A DNA stretch of 64,000 nt from Acinetobacter pittii (GTDB lineage Bacteria > Pseudomonadota > Gammaproteobacteria > Pseudomonadales > Moraxellaceae): contig NZ_CP139249.1 in the NCBI RefSeq assembly GCF_034064985.1, forward strand, positions 3,782,001 to 3,846,000, written 5' to 3'. The position numbers and the translations under genes are program-made. Each line of letters opens with the position of its first letter. Position 1 is the stretch's first letter. This document shows positions 48,061 through 58,710 of this stretch, one piece after another. The notes under the pieces were generated by a model that made no database searches, had not been told where the DNA came from, and saw nothing but the letters and a program-made list of their open reading frames with translations.

Positions 48061-48854
48061 TCAAAGCTGAAAGTATTGTTTCACGTGGAACGAAGCAAGT
48101 CGGGCAGCGTCTGCTGCCTTGGATTTTCCCTATTGTTCTATTGATTGTTTGGCAAATTGCCTCAAGCTCGGGTCTTTTAGAGAACCGTATTTTGCCTGCA
48201 CCCACTGCTGTAGTTTCCGCTTTTTGGCATCTACTGGTGAGTGGCGAACTTTGGCAGCACGTTAAAGTCAGTGCAGGGCGTGCTTTACTGGGGTTACTGA
48301 TTGGCGGTGGCTTAGGTTTGTTATTGGGTCTACTCAACGGATCTTCACGATTCGCCTCTACCCTGCTCGATACGACCTTACAAATGATTCGTAACATCCC
48401 AGCTTTAGCCCTCATTCCACTCGTCATCTTATGGTTCGGTATTGATGAAACAGCGAAATTATTTTTAGTCGCAGTAGGTGTTTTCTTCCCTATCTATATC
48501 AACACTTATCACGGTATTCGGTCAGTTGATCCTCAATTAATTGAGATGGGTAAAAGCTACGGACTTTCGCGTTGGCAGCTCTATAAAGAAATTATCCTAC
48601 CGGGTGCGATGCCTTCTATTTTAGTAGGTTTACGCTTTGCTTTAGGTTTGGTTTGGGTATTGCTCATTGTTGCTGAAACCATTTCAGCTCAAGCAGGTAT
48701 TGGTTATATGACTATGAATGCACGTGAGTTTTTACAAACGGATGTCGTTCTGGTCGGTATTCTTCTTTACGCCTTATTAGGCAAACTAGCAGATGTTTTA
48801 GCACAGCTTTTAGAACGCTATTTACTACGTTGGCACTCTGGATATCAGAAATAA
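48057..48854 (+). CDS. ssuC: Sulfonate ABC transporter permease
   Basis: The 265-residue protein has about six membrane helices and the permease loop [27 protein letters not shown] (EAA-type, about residues 162-188) that contacts the ATPase. It is the inner-membrane part of the sulfonate importer. Its start overlaps the ssuD stop by four bases, and ssuB follows 13 bp later. Confidence 0.95.
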   Translation: MIKAESIVSRGTKQVGQRLLPWIFPIVLLIVWQIASSSGLLENRILPAPTAVVSAFWHLLVSGELWQHVKVSAGRALLGLLIGGGLGLLLGLLNGSSRFASTLLDTTLQMIRNIPALALIPLVILWFGIDETAKLFLVAVGVFFPIYINTYHGIRSVDPQLIEMGKSYGLSRWQLYKEIILPGAMPSILVGLRFALGLVWVLLIVAETISAQAGIGYMTMNAREFLQTDVVLVGILLYALLGKLADVLAQLLERYLLRWHSGYQK

Positions 48855-48867
48855 GGGAGCTTAGAAC

Positions 48868-49668
48868 ATGACAAATCTGAATTTAAATATTAATCAGAAT
48901 GAAGTACAGCTCATTCCGGAAGAACCAACAGAATCTCAAGAACCTGTATTAGGTGCAGAGATTCTGATTGAGCAACTTTATAAATTCTATGGCGAGGTAA
49001 AGGTTCTCGAAGATCTTGACCTACACATCCAGCCAGGTGAGTTTTTAGCTATTGTTGGCCGAAGTGGTTGTGGCAAAAGTACGTTATTACGTTTAATTGC
49101 TCAACTTGAAAAAGCCAGTTTTGGGGAAATCAAATTCAAATCTGCCCGACATTTGCGTGAAGGTATTACCAGCGATGACATACGGGTTATGTTCCAAGAC
49201 CCACGCCTATTGCCTTGGAGAAATATTCTTCAAAATGTGCAACTGGGTTTACCTAAAGCGCAACATGCTTTAGCAGAAGAATTACTAGAAAAAGTCGGTT
49301 TAAAAGAAAAATCTGGGCAATGGCCTTCCCAACTCTCTGGTGGTCAACGTCAGCGTACAGCCTTAGCACGTGCGTTATCTCATACTCCGCGTATTTTGCT
49401 GTTAGATGAGCCATTAGGGGCATTAGACGCGTTAACTCGCCTTGAGATGCAAAGCTTGATTGAGCGCTTGTGGAAAGAGCAAGGCTTCACTGCAATTTTA
49501 GTTACCCACGATGTAAGTGAAGCCGTACAATTGGCTGACCGTATTATATTATTAGATAAGGGCCAGATTGCTCAAAGCTTCCAAGTTAATTTGCCGCGTC
49601 CCCGTAAAAAGAGTATTTCTTTTGCTCAGCTTGAACAGCAAGTACTCGATGCAGTTTTAGCAACCTAA
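48868..49668 (+). CDS. ssuB: Sulfonate ABC transporter ATPase
   Basis: The 266-residue protein has Walker [10 protein letters not shown] (about residues 68-76), the LSGGQRQR signature and Walker B LLLDEP with the D-loop LGALD. A 30-residue N-terminal extension rich in Glu and Gln precedes the ATPase domain. It powers SsuC and is the last gene of the operon, ending before a clear terminator. Confidence 0.95.
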   Translation: MTNLNLNINQNEVQLIPEEPTESQEPVLGAEILIEQLYKFYGEVKVLEDLDLHIQPGEFLAIVGRSGCGKSTLLRLIAQLEKASFGEIKFKSARHLREGITSDDIRVMFQDPRLLPWRNILQNVQLGLPKAQHALAEELLEKVGLKEKSGQWPSQLSGGQRQRTALARALSHTPRILLLDEPLGALDALTRLEMQSLIERLWKEQGFTAILVTHDVSEAVQLADRIILLDKGQIAQSFQVNLPRPRKKSISFAQLEQQVLDAVLAT

Positions 49669-49717
49669 GGTTGCGATGAGTAATGAGAATCGCCCAGCCG
49701 AAAAATGCACAATTTAT

Positions 49718-49751
49718 GAGCAATAAAATTGCTGTTTTATTGCTCTTTTTT
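49718..49751 (+). terminator. Terminator of the ssu operon
   Basis: An 11-bp stem (GAGCAATAAAA / TTTTATTGCTC) with a 6-nt loop and six T residues lies 50 bp after the ssuB stop. Confidence 0.92.
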
Positions 49752-49927
49752 AGGGCGAAATTTAAAAAATATTTTTAAGAATAACAATAAACTAGTGAAT
49801 CTCTCTATTTTTTGCACAATAGTATATCTATTACGCAAATAACTAGCCGTTTTTTGATTAAAAAAGCAAGACACCTGTGCACAAATCAAACAATTTCCCT
49901 TACAATGGGAATATTATTTTTTTAATT

Positions 49928-50548
49928 ATGCAGCAGATGGAACAAAAAAAGAGTACCCAAAAGCGCAATCAGCTCCTTGCTGCCGCCCTTGACGTATTTT
50001 CAGTCTATGGGTTCAGTGGTGCAAGTCTGGATGAAATTGCCCAACTCGCCGACATGCATAAGTCGAATATTTTCTATTACTATGAAAATAAAGAGTCTTT
50101 ATATGTAGAAGTGCTCACAACCGTTTTACAAAAATGGTTGGCCCCCTTACAAACTTTAGAAGCTGAATTAGAACCAGCCGAAGCCTTATCGCACTATTTA
50201 ATTCAAAAAATCGAACTATCTCGTAGCCAACCGAAAGCCTCTAGATTGTTTGCATTAGAAATCATTCAAGGTGCTCCGCATATTTTACCTATTCTCAAAG
50301 GACCATTAAAAAAACTATTTAAGCGCAAAGCCAAAGTCATTCAGACGTGGCAAGAAGAAGGGAAAATTTCCCCAGATATCGACCCAGAATTATTAATCTT
50401 AAATATTTGGGGCCTTACGCAAAACTATGCAGATTTTGCAACTCAAATGGAAATGGTGACTGGTAAAACGCTTCGTAACCGCAGTATGTTCCAGCGTTCA
50501 ATTGAGCATACAGTCCACCTAATGCTCTACGGCGTATTGCCTCGTTAA
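49928..50548 (+). CDS. TetR-family regulator, RutR-like
   Basis: The 206-residue protein has an N-terminal helix-turn-helix (SLDEIAQLADMHKSNIFYYYENKE, about residues 35-58) and a C-terminal domain like RutR (RLFALEIIQGAPH near 103, WGLTQNYADFATQ near 165). RutR senses uracil in E. coli. No rut genes are in this window, so its targets are elsewhere or different. Start is uncertain: ATGs at 49928 and 49937 and a GTG at 49877 all lack a good ribosome site. Confidence 0.82.
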   Translation: MQQMEQKKSTQKRNQLLAAALDVFSVYGFSGASLDEIAQLADMHKSNIFYYYENKESLYVEVLTTVLQKWLAPLQTLEAELEPAEALSHYLIQKIELSRSQPKASRLFALEIIQGAPHILPILKGPLKKLFKRKAKVIQTWQEEGKISPDIDPELLILNIWGLTQNYADFATQMEMVTGKTLRNRSMFQRSIEHTVHLMLYGVLPR

Positions 50549-50551
50549 AAC

Positions 50552-50585
50552 AAAAAAAGATCGGCAAATTTGCCGATCTTTTTTT
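50552..50585. terminator. Bidirectional terminator between RutR-like gene and nucleosidase
   Basis: A perfect 34-base palindrome (AAAAAAAGATCGGCAAA and its complement) with A and T runs at either end lies between the two convergent genes and overlaps the last bases of the nucleosidase gene. Confidence 0.93.
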
Positions 50586-51150
50586 AGAAATGGTTTTGAT
50601 AAAGAGCTAGGAGTTTCTGAGCGCCTAACAATAAATTTTCTTCCCAATCCAAATGTGCAGTGTCATCTGCCCCATCAGTAATATACTTCACAGAAATTAA
50701 TCGTACACCTAACTTATGGCACACTTTAGCTAAAGCATAGCCTTCCATATCAACCACATCACAAGCTACTTTTGGCTGACCTGTTTCAAATGAATCACCT
50801 GTTCCACATACTGCTTTTGGCAAATCAATAAAATGTGGTTGAAGATGAATCTCTGCCGCCAAATGATCATCTAACGGCGTTACACCTACTTCAAAACCTA
50901 GGGGTGAAACATCCATATCCCGTTGTACAAAAGTTTTTACTTCGACTAAATCATGTCGATTAAATGCAGAGCTTCCCGCTGTACCTAGGTTAATTAAAGT
51001 TTTACAGCCAGTTTTTTGAATAACTTCAAATGCTTTAAAGGCAGCATTAATCTTACCAATACCACTGTAATGGACTTCAACACCTGCTTGTTCAAATAAA
51101 CCCTTAGATTCATTAGGAAGCGCCATAATTAAAGCAATATCAGTGTTCAT
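50584..51150 (-). CDS. MTA/SAH nucleosidase-like protein (PNP/UDP family)
   Basis: The 188-residue protein matches the nucleosidase fold, with SGIGKINA near residue 29, the NLGTAGSS segment near 54, VDMEGYALA near 132 and a TDGAD catalytic Asp near 157. It is shorter than the usual 230-residue MTA/SAH nucleosidase. It may cleave methylthioadenosine, S-adenosylhomocysteine or another purine nucleoside. The stop codon lies inside the palindromic terminator. Confidence 0.82.
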   Translation of the reverse strand: MNTDIALIMALPNESKGLFEQAGVEVHYSGIGKINAAFKAFEVIQKTGCKTLINLGTAGSSAFNRHDLVEVKTFVQRDMDVSPLGFEVGVTPLDDHLAAEIHLQPHFIDLPKAVCGTGDSFETGQPKVACDVVDMEGYALAKVCHKLGVRLISVKYITDGADDTAHLDWEENLLLGAQKLLALYQNHF

Positions 51151-51230
51151 TCAAAAAGCTCAAATCAAAATTAAATAAGTTAGAAAATAAGTATAAATCA
51201 GGTGCAAAAGCTTTTTGCACCTTTTCATCA

Positions 51231-52364
51231 TTACTGCACTTTTTGTTGTAAAGCGATTAAACACGGTGAGAAGAACAGTTGACCACTATATGCGCCTGCA
51301 AGTGTTTTCTTCATTACCACGCCCCACATTGCCAATAATAAAAGACTCAACGCCACAGCAACGTATTGTAAAAATACAACTTCAACCTGATGTCCTAAGT
51401 TAAATAGTGCAAGAATAAATACACCTAATGGAAAGGTTAAGCCCCACCAGCCTAAATTAAATGGAATACCTGTTTTTGCATGACGAAGTGTTGTTAAAAT
51501 CGCAAGACCGAGCCACCATAAACCGAAGCCTAAAAGCACGAGACTACCTACAACTCCTAAAGCTTGAAAGACATTAGCAAATTGTTCAAATTCTACATGT
51601 GGAGTCACTCTTTGTGCCTGCTGCCCTAGTAACAATAAACCTAATGCACCTGTACCAATCGGGCCTAAAGAGAGCCAGCTAGAAATGGCGACTTCTTTTT
51701 CAGGTAGCTGATGCAAAGCCATACGTAACATTAAAATTGTCAAAATAGCGAATGCGGGTAAAACAGAAATCCCCCAAAGTATGTAGCCCGCCATTAATAA
51801 ATGAAAGCTATGCAAATCTGCTGGTAAATGTCCAACTAACATGCCCGCAGAACTTGCTGCGACTTCACAGGCAACCACTGGTAATAGCCAGATTGCAGTC
51901 ATGGTATGTAGCTGATGGTTCTGACGACTAAACATACAAAATGGCACGATCCACGCAATAGCCAGTGCTAAAAAGACATCGATGTACCATAAAGCTTGGG
52001 CGATATGGATTGCGACTTCACCGTAAAGCCCAACACCAAAGCTTAGAAACCCGTTTAATATCGTTGCGAGCCCCATCGGGATAGCCCCTAAAAACAAGCT
52101 CATATTTGGATGGTTAAATATTTGCTTCGCTTCATGAGGAAAAAGAAACCACCGCAATAAATAAAGAACTGAAAAAACACTGAACAAAATAATATTAAAT
52201 TGCCATAACAAAGTTGCTAGCGTGAATAAAAATGATTGAGCAAATGGTAGCTGGATTAAAATCATACTAACCACGCCAGTGCCCATAGTCGCTGTAAACC
52301 AATTTGGAGTAAAATGCCGTATGACATCTTTGCTATGATCTAATTGGTAAAAGGGTTTTTTCAT
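51231..52364 (-). CDS. SLAC1/TehA/Ssu1 (TDT) family anion transporter
   Basis: The 377-residue protein has about ten membrane helices and starts with the TDT-family segment FTPNWFTATMGTGVVSMIL (residues about 18-36). The family includes TehA, plant SLAC1 anion channels and fungal Ssu1 sulfite pumps. The lack of cytoplasmic domains points to a simple channel or exporter. It is divergent from ribF. With the sulfonate operon nearby, sulfite or another small anion is a candidate substrate, but this is inference. Confidence 0.85.
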   Translation of the reverse strand: MKKPFYQLDHSKDVIRHFTPNWFTATMGTGVVSMILIQLPFAQSFLFTLATLLWQFNIILFSVFSVLYLLRWFLFPHEAKQIFNHPNMSLFLGAIPMGLATILNGFLSFGVGLYGEVAIHIAQALWYIDVFLALAIAWIVPFCMFSRQNHQLHTMTAIWLLPVVACEVAASSAGMLVGHLPADLHSFHLLMAGYILWGISVLPAFAILTILMLRMALHQLPEKEVAISSWLSLGPIGTGALGLLLLGQQAQRVTPHVEFEQFANVFQALGVVGSLVLLGFGLWWLGLAILTTLRHAKTGIPFNLGWWGLTFPLGVFILALFNLGHQVEVVFLQYVAVALSLLLLAMWGVVMKKTLAGAYSGQLFFSPCLIALQQKVQ

Positions 52365-52571
52365 CTTGGTTCTCTAATCAAAGAGTGGATAAAGATATAG
52401 TAGAGCAAACTATTAATAAGAAAAATTGATTTATTTTTATTTAATTCATCAATATTTTAGATATGAAGATATTCATATTGAAAAATAACTGAGTAAAAAC
52501 ACAACAACAAGACGAATCTGTGAGATTATGGCAATATATAGCCCTTGCAAAAATAGCCATATTTTAAGTTC

Positions 52572-53573
52572 ATGAAACTGCTTCGTCTTAATGCGTTATC
52601 ACCCAATTTTCAGTTACCTCAAACAGCGGTAACTATTGGTAATTTTGATGGTGTCCATTTAGGTCACCAAGCGATGATTGCGCAACTCAAAAAAATTGCT
52701 GCAGCACAAGGCTTAAAAACATTGGTCATGATTTTTGAGCCACAACCTCTTGAGTTCTTTAAAGGTTACGATGCTCCTCCTCGTATTAACTCATTACGAG
52801 AAAAAGTCGAATATCTAACTGAGCTTGGCGTTGACTATATTGCGGTTGCTAAATTTGATCAGCATTTCCGTAGTATGAGCGCGTCTGAGTTTGCAGATTT
52901 ATTAAAAGATAAACTAAATGCTCAGGCTTTGGTTTTAGGGGATGATTTTCATTTCGGCAAAGACCGTCAAGGTAACAGCGAATTTCTAAAGAATTACGGT
53001 TTTCAAGTCACAAATTTACATACCATTGAACTTGAAGGTGAACGCGTCAGTTCAACCCGTATTCGCCAAGTACTTCAAGTGGGTAATCTCGCTTTAGCAG
53101 CTAAATTATTAGGCCGTCCGTACAGTATTACCGGACGTGTCCAATATGGCGATCAAATTGGACGAACTCTGGATTTTCCAACCATTAATGTTCGTCTCAA
53201 CCGCCACAAACCTTGTTTAAACGGTATTTATGGCGTTGAAGTCATTTGCGAAACGACTTCTCTCACTGAAAAAGTGCGCCAAGAAACACCAGAGAAACTG
53301 GGAATTGCCGGATATCATGAAAATAGCCTCTATGGTGCAGGTCATGTCGGTACACGTCCCGCCATTCAGCAAGAACATCCAGAATGGAGATTAGAAGTAC
53401 ATTTCCCTGATGTTTCTGCTAATCTGTATGGCTTATTTATGCGGGTGACTTTTCTTCACTATCTTCATGGTGAATTGAACTACCCTTCGCTTGAAGCACT
53501 TAAGGCTGGAATTGATAATGACGTGCAACAGTTACGACAATACCGTAACGACACGACACAATTTCCTTTTTAA
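52572..53573 (+). CDS. ribF: Bifunctional riboflavin kinase / FAD synthetase
   Basis: The 333-residue protein has the N-terminal FMN adenylyltransferase domain (TIGNFDGVHLGHQAM near residue 20) and a C-terminal riboflavin kinase domain (GRPYSITGRVQYG, GRTLDFPTINV near residues 178-205). It makes FMN and FAD. It opens the conserved ribF-ileS-lspA-fkpB cluster. About 20 additional residues in the kinase domain (near ETTSLTEKVRQETP) are a small insertion. Confidence 0.96.
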   Translation: MKLLRLNALSPNFQLPQTAVTIGNFDGVHLGHQAMIAQLKKIAAAQGLKTLVMIFEPQPLEFFKGYDAPPRINSLREKVEYLTELGVDYIAVAKFDQHFRSMSASEFADLLKDKLNAQALVLGDDFHFGKDRQGNSEFLKNYGFQVTNLHTIELEGERVSSTRIRQVLQVGNLALAAKLLGRPYSITGRVQYGDQIGRTLDFPTINVRLNRHKPCLNGIYGVEVICETTSLTEKVRQETPEKLGIAGYHENSLYGAGHVGTRPAIQQEHPEWRLEVHFPDVSANLYGLFMRVTFLHYLHGELNYPSLEALKAGIDNDVQQLRQYRNDTTQFPF

Positions 53574-53635
53574 TTCGAATTTTGATTGTAAAACATGTCA
53601 GCTCCCAAGCTGATTAAAACTGGATGAAAACTTGC

Positions 53636-56473
53636 ATGAGCGATAAGCAAACTCCTGAGAATGCAGTGGACTACAAAGCCACGCTAAACCTGCCGGATAC
53701 TCAATTTGCAATGAAAGCAAATTTGGCAGTACGTGAAGTGAAATGGTTAGAAGAGTGGTATACCGACAACATTTATCAGCAGATTCGTGCATCGCGTATT
53801 GGCAAGAAAAAATATATTTTGCATGATGGCCCTCCATATGCGAACGGTACAATTCACTTGGGTCATGCGGTCAATAAAGTACTCAAAGACGTTATTGTAA
53901 AAAGCCGTACACTTTCAGGTTTTGATGCACCATATGTTCCAGGTTGGGACTGTCATGGCTTGCCAATCGAACTAAAAGTTGAAGAGAAAGTAGGTAAAGT
54001 GGGCGAAAAAGTTGACGCGGCAACTTTCCGTAAACTTTGCCGCGAATATGCGCTAAAACAAATTGATTTACAACGTACTGACTTTAAACGTCTTGGTATT
54101 TTAGGTGATTGGGATAATCCTTATCTCACCATGAATTACAAACAAGAAGCCGATATCGTTCGTGCTCTAGGTCTCATCCAGAAAAATGGCCATATCCAAC
54201 CAGGCTTAAAGCCAGTGAACTGGTGTATGGACTGTGGTTCAGCTCTTGCTGAAGCAGAAGTTGAATACGAAGATAAAAAATCTGACGCAATTGATGTTGG
54301 TTTTGGCGTTGTTGATCTTAAAGATTTAAGTGCCCGTTTAAACGTAGAAGTTCAAGATCCAACTGATATCGTGATCTGGACGACTACACCATGGACATTA
54401 CCAGCTAACCAAGCCGTTGCGTTGCATGCCGAAATTGAATATCAATTGGTACAAGTATCTACTGAGCGCGGTAAGCAAAACTTCATTCTTGCTAAAGACT
54501 TAGTTGCTTCAGCAATCGAACGCTATAAGCTTGAAAACCCAGTTGTTTTAGCTGACTTTACAGGTTCAGCTCTTGAAAACCTTACCCTGCAACACCCTTT
54601 ACTTACTGATCGTCAAGTTCCAGTTATTTTGGGTGAACACGTTATTGCAACAAGCGGTACAGGTGCAGTACACACAGCGCCTGGCCATGGTGCAGACGAC
54701 TATAAGGTAGGTCTTCAATATAACCTTAAAGTAGACAATCCAGTCGGTGGTAACGGGGTTTATTTACCAACTGCTCCAATCTACGCTGGTGAACACATCT
54801 ATAAAGCTAATCCAAAGATTATTGAAGCTTTAGGTGCTGTAGGCCGTTTATGGGCTCATCAGCCAATTAAACATAGCTACCCACACTGTTGGCGCCATAA
54901 GACTCCAATTATTTTCCGTGCTACACCACAATGGTTCATTAGCATGGATCAAAAAGGGTTACGTGAAGGTGCGCTTAATGCCATTGAAAATGATATCGAG
55001 TTTGTACCGAACTGGGGTAAAAACCGCATTGAATCAATGATCGAAGGTCGTCCGGACTGGTGTATCTCACGTCAACGTACTTGGGGTGTTCCAATTCCTT
55101 TCTTCGTTCATAAAGATACGAATGAATTACACCCTCGTACACCTGAACTCATCGAAGAAGTTGCTCAACTGATCGAACAAGAAGGTATCGAAGCATGGTT
55201 CAAACGTGAAGCAAAAGACTTCATAGGTGAAGATGCTGAACAATACAACGCCGTTCGCGATACGCTTGATGTATGGTTCGACTCTGGTACAACACATTAC
55301 GCTGTACTTGAGCAACGTGAAGAATTAGAAAGCCCTGCTGATTTATATTTAGAGGGCTCAGACCAACACCGTGGTTGGTTCCAATCTTCTTTATTAACGT
55401 CTATGGCAATTCACAATCGTGCGCCATATAAAGCCTTGTTAACTCATGGTTTTACCGTTGATGAAAATGGCCGTAAATTGTCGAAATCTTTAGGCAACTA
55501 TATTCCGCTTGAAGAAATCATCAAACAGCTTGGTGCCGATGGTTTACGCCTATATGTAGCTTCTAGTGACTACCGTTATGAAATCGCAGCATCAAAAGAA
55601 ATCTTTAGCCGTGTAAGTGATAGCTACCGTCGTATTCGTAATACTCTACGCTTCTTGCTTGCGAACCTAAATGGTTTCAAACCAAGTACTGATGCTCTGG
55701 ACGTAGATGACCTTATCGCTCTAGATCAATACATCTTACAACGTGCGAATGAAGTACAACAAACTATTATCACTGCCTATGAAGAAATGAACTTCCATGT
55801 GGTGTGTAGTGCGTTAACAAGCTTCTGTATTAATGACTTAGGTGGTTTCTACCTAGATATTATCAAAGACCGTCAATACACTACTAAAGCAGATTCTCAG
55901 GCACGTCGTTCTGCACAAACAGCGCTTTATCATATTGTTCAAGCATTTATCCGTTGGATGAGCCCAATCCTAAGCTTTACCGCTCAAGAAGCTTGGCCAT
56001 TGATTCCAGAACAAACTGAAAAGTATGTATTTACTTCAGAATGGTATGACTTGCCTGTTTCATCAAAAGCAAACTTGCTTTCTGAAGAAGATTGGCAAAC
56101 ATTGATTAGCGTAAAATCTGCAGTAAATAAACAGATTGAAGCAGCGCGTAACGCTAAACTTGTCGGCAGTAATCTTTCAGCCAAAGTTGAACTTTGGGCA
56201 AGTGAATCATTACAAACAGTTTTAAACCAACTGGCTGATGAACTCCGTTTTGTTCTTATTACTTCGCAAGTAGTAGTACATCCATTTGCTGAGCAAGGTG
56301 AAGCAACTGAAATGGAAGGCTTACGTGTACAAATATCTGCAGCTGAAGGTGAAAAATGTGCACGTTGCTGGCACGTTCTTCCAGATGTAAATACACATGC
56401 CGATCATCCTGGTTTATGTGGTCGTTGTATTGTGAACGTCACTGGTCGTGGCGAAGTGAGAAAATATGCCTAA
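53636..56473 (+). CDS. ileS: Isoleucyl-tRNA synthetase
   Basis: The 945-residue protein has the HIGH-type motif ([10 protein letters not shown] near residue 65), a CP1 editing domain, KMSKS-type KLSKSLGN near residue 610 and the C-terminal zinc motif with CARC and CGRC pairs. It is full length for class Ia IleRS. The ATG at 53636 was preferred because GGATGA lies about eight bases upstream; an ATG four codons earlier is possible. It overlaps lspA by 8 bp. Confidence 0.97.
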   Translation: MSDKQTPENAVDYKATLNLPDTQFAMKANLAVREVKWLEEWYTDNIYQQIRASRIGKKKYILHDGPPYANGTIHLGHAVNKVLKDVIVKSRTLSGFDAPYVPGWDCHGLPIELKVEEKVGKVGEKVDAATFRKLCREYALKQIDLQRTDFKRLGILGDWDNPYLTMNYKQEADIVRALGLIQKNGHIQPGLKPVNWCMDCGSALAEAEVEYEDKKSDAIDVGFGVVDLKDLSARLNVEVQDPTDIVIWTTTPWTLPANQAVALHAEIEYQLVQVSTERGKQNFILAKDLVASAIERYKLENPVVLADFTGSALENLTLQHPLLTDRQVPVILGEHVIATSGTGAVHTAPGHGADDYKVGLQYNLKVDNPVGGNGVYLPTAPIYAGEHIYKANPKIIEALGAVGRLWAHQPIKHSYPHCWRHKTPIIFRATPQWFISMDQKGLREGALNAIENDIEFVPNWGKNRIESMIEGRPDWCISRQRTWGVPIPFFVHKDTNELHPRTPELIEEVAQLIEQEGIEAWFKREAKDFIGEDAEQYNAVRDTLDVWFDSGTTHYAVLEQREELESPADLYLEGSDQHRGWFQSSLLTSMAIHNRAPYKALLTHGFTVDENGRKLSKSLGNYIPLEEIIKQLGADGLRLYVASSDYRYEIAASKEIFSRVSDSYRRIRNTLRFLLANLNGFKPSTDALDVDDLIALDQYILQRANEVQQTIITAYEEMNFHVVCSALTSFCINDLGGFYLDIIKDRQYTTKADSQARRSAQTALYHIVQAFIRWMSPILSFTAQEAWPLIPEQTEKYVFTSEWYDLPVSSKANLLSEEDWQTLISVKSAVNKQIEAARNAKLVGSNLSAKVELWASESLQTVLNQLADELRFVLITSQVVVHPFAEQGEATEMEGLRVQISAAEGEKCARCWHVLPDVNTHADHPGLCGRCIVNVTGRGEVRKYA

Positions 56474-56996
56474 TTCACAAGCTAAAAAAGGCTTATTCCA
56501 GTTTTATCCACATAATCTGATTTGGCTTGGACTTTCTATCCTTGCCATTGTATTGGATCAATGGACAAAATGGATTGCAAGTACACATCTCAACTATGCA
56601 GATCCTGTACCGGTACTTCCATTTTTAAACTGGACACTATTACATAACTATGGTGCAGCTTTTAGCTTTTTATCAGATGCTGGAGGATGGCAACGCTATT
56701 TCTTCACATCTCTGGCAGGCTTAGTTTCAATCCTTTTTGTATTTTGGTTAATGCGTATGCCTAAAAAAATGGTGGTGCTACCTGTAGCTATCGCTTTAAT
56801 TTTAGGTGGAGCATTAGGTAATTTAATTGACCGTATTACTCTAGGATATGTGGTCGATTTCATTCATGTTTATTACCAAAATCATCACTTTCCAGCTTTT
56901 AATATTGCGGACAGTGCCATTACTCTAGGTACAATTTTGCTACTCATCGATACATTCTTCCTTGAGAAGCAACGTAACCAAAATTCGGATGCATAA
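56466..56996 (+). CDS. lspA: Lipoprotein signal peptidase II
   Basis: The 176-residue protein has four membrane helices and the catalytic motifs NYGAAFSF near residue 61, GNLIDR near 118 and FNIADSAI near 140, whose two aspartates form the active site. It processes prolipoproteins, such as Wza and the SsuA lipoprotein here. It overlaps ileS by 8 bp, and fkpB follows one base after its stop. Confidence 0.97.
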   Translation: MPNSQAKKGLFQFYPHNLIWLGLSILAIVLDQWTKWIASTHLNYADPVPVLPFLNWTLLHNYGAAFSFLSDAGGWQRYFFTSLAGLVSILFVFWLMRMPKKMVVLPVAIALILGGALGNLIDRITLGYVVDFIHVYYQNHHFPAFNIADSAITLGTILLLIDTFFLEKQRNQNSDA

Positions 56997-56997
56997 T

Positions 56998-57480
56998 ATG
57001 ACCGAAATTATTCAACCTAACGAAGAAATTCGTATTACTGATGGTTCTAAAGTCGACCTACACTTTTCTGTTGCTCTTGAAAATGGTGTAGAAATTGACA
57101 ATACACGTAGCCGTGAAGAACCTGTTAGCTTAACTATTGGAGACGGTAACTTATTACCAGGTTTTGAGAAAGCCCTTCTTGGCTTACGTGCAGGTGATCG
57201 ACGTACTGTACATCTACCACCAGAAGATGCTTTTGGTCCATGGAATCCGGAAAATATTCAAACTTTTGATACGGTTAAATTTGAACAACGACCTATTCCT
57301 GGTCACATGATCGAGTTTGAAGATAAAGCAAAAGCAACTTTATTTGGTGTCGTGAAATCAGTGAATGATGATATTACTGAAATTGATTTCAACCACCCTT
57401 TAGCTGGCAAAAATATTACTTTTGAAGTAGAGATATTCAAAGTGACTCCAGCTGGCCAGCAAGGCATTAAACTCATGTAA
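56998..57480 (+). CDS. fkpB: FKBP-type peptidyl-prolyl isomerase, SlpA-type
   Basis: The 160-residue protein is a SlyD/SlpA-like cytoplasmic FKBP with an IF domain (GPWNPENIQTFD near residue 78). The ATG at 56998, one base after the lspA stop, is used. An upstream in-frame codon falls inside lspA and is rejected. It lies in its usual place after lspA. Confidence 0.94.
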   Translation: MTEIIQPNEEIRITDGSKVDLHFSVALENGVEIDNTRSREEPVSLTIGDGNLLPGFEKALLGLRAGDRRTVHLPPEDAFGPWNPENIQTFDTVKFEQRPIPGHMIEFEDKAKATLFGVVKSVNDDITEIDFNHPLAGKNITFEVEIFKVTPAGQQGIKLM

Positions 57481-57483
57481 ATA

Positions 57484-57513
57484 AAAAAAGCCCTCTGAAT
57501 GAGGGCTTTTTTA
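57484..57513 (+). terminator. Terminator of the ribF-ileS-lspA-fkpB operon
   Basis: A 12-bp stem (AAAAAAGCCCTC / GAGGGCTTTTTT) with a TGAAT loop lies just after the fkpB stop. Confidence 0.92.
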
Positions 57514-57618
57514 TAATTTAATTTTTATTAGTGACATAAAAATCCTTACAAATTCTATATTCTCTCCTACCTATATAATGAATTAAGTTATAAAGATAAA
57601 AACTCTTAGGAAAAATAC

Positions 57619-58161
57619 ATGCTGGTCTATATTATCGTAGGAAGTGTTCGTGAAGGACGTACAGCAATTAAAGTTGCCAATTGGCTAGAATCCACAATTC
57701 CATCATTTAATCTAGAAGATTTTCAGACAGAAGTAATTGATTTAAAAGAGTGGAATTTACCGTTATTTTCAGGCTCTCACCCACCCGCTACCGGGATTTA
57801 TGATCAACCTAAACAACAAGAATGGGCAGACAAAATTGCTCAAGCAGACGCATTTATCTTTATTAGCCCAGAATACAACCATGGTTACAGCCCAGCTTTA
57901 AAAAATGCACTTGATTATGTCGGTAAGGAATGGGGGGGTAAACCTGCTGCATTTATTGGCTATGGTTCAACAAATGGCTCTCGATCTATTAGCCAAATAC
58001 GTCAAGTCACCTCAAGTTTAAGTATCATTGACCCAAACGCTGTTATAGAAATTCGGGATATATTTAAGCGCAATAAAGATGAAAAATTCGAAGCTAATGA
58101 GTTTGAAGTAAAAGGACTTCAATCCATTGTTGAGAAACTACAGAAATATCATTTGTCTTAA
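57619..58161 (+). CDS. NADPH-dependent FMN reductase-like flavoprotein
   Basis: The 180-residue protein has the flavodoxin-like fold of the FMN_red family, with a GSVREGRT FMN-phosphate loop (residues 7-14) and SPEYNHGYSPALKNALDY near residue 83. It may reduce FMN or quinones. It is 8 kb from the ssu operon, which lacks a reductase gene, so it could supply FMNH2 to SsuD, although chromate or quinone reductase roles are equally possible. Confidence 0.85.
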   Translation: MLVYIIVGSVREGRTAIKVANWLESTIPSFNLEDFQTEVIDLKEWNLPLFSGSHPPATGIYDQPKQQEWADKIAQADAFIFISPEYNHGYSPALKNALDYVGKEWGGKPAAFIGYGSTNGSRSISQIRQVTSSLSIIDPNAVIEIRDIFKRNKDEKFEANEFEVKGLQSIVEKLQKYHLS

Positions 58162-58168
58162 ATTGAAC

Positions 58169-58202
58169 AAAAGGCCTCTTTTCGAAACAAAAGAGGCCTT
58201 TT
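58169..58202. terminator. Bidirectional terminator between FMN reductase and ankyrin gene
   Basis: A 14-bp stem (AAAAGGCCTCTTTT / AAAAGAGGCCTTTT) with a 6-nt loop lies between the two convergent genes. Confidence 0.9.
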
Positions 58203-58206
58203 AATT

Positions 58207-58518
58207 TTACAAACTTTTTAAATAATTCACTACATCAGTATTACCAGCCATTTCTGCAAGCTCTAATGCGGTATATTCACTCTTATAAGCGACATGCGCA
58301 CCTTTTTCAATTAAGAGTTGAACTATCTCTAAATGGTCATTTTCAGCAGCTGCTTGTAGAGCACTATATCCCTCATCATCTGTCTGGTTAGGATCTTCTC
58401 CATCTATTAATAATTCTTTTACTTGATCGATATCACCTAAAGATGCCCAATAAATCAATGCAGGCAAAGATAGCTCCTCATCATCTTCAGGTATAGGAGA
58501 GAAAGAATTAATTTTCAT
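58207..58518 (-). CDS. Small ankyrin-repeat protein
   Basis: The 103-residue protein has about three ankyrin repeats (ALIYWASLGDIDQVKELLIDGEDPN, GYSALQAAAENDHLEIVQLL, TALELAEMAGNTDVVNYL). The ATG at 58518 was chosen over a TTG four codons earlier. No signal peptide or membrane segment is seen, so it is cytoplasmic and likely binds a protein partner. Partner and function are unknown. Confidence 0.88.
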   Translation of the reverse strand: MKINSFSPIPEDDEELSLPALIYWASLGDIDQVKELLIDGEDPNQTDDEGYSALQAAAENDHLEIVQLLIEKGAHVAYKSEYTALELAEMAGNTDVVNYLKSL

Positions 58519-58665
58519 TGATGTGCCCAAAAATAAGAAATTTCAACATTATATTCATAGAATATAGCCAATATACAATTCTTACTTTGAATCTAAATTT
58601 TATTAAAAATCAAAATTTTTTATATTACCCGGGCAATAAAACTAACTTTAATATATTTTAGGCAT

Positions 58666-58702
58666 AAAAAAACACCCCCATTCATTGGAACGGGGGTGTT
58701 TA
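58666..58702 (-). terminator. rRNA operon terminator
   Basis: A 10-bp stem (AAACACCCCC / GGGGGTGTTT) with a 12-nt loop and a U run on the minus strand lies 9 bp after the 5S rRNA 3' end. Confidence 0.92.
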
Positions 58703-58710
58703 GAATAATG

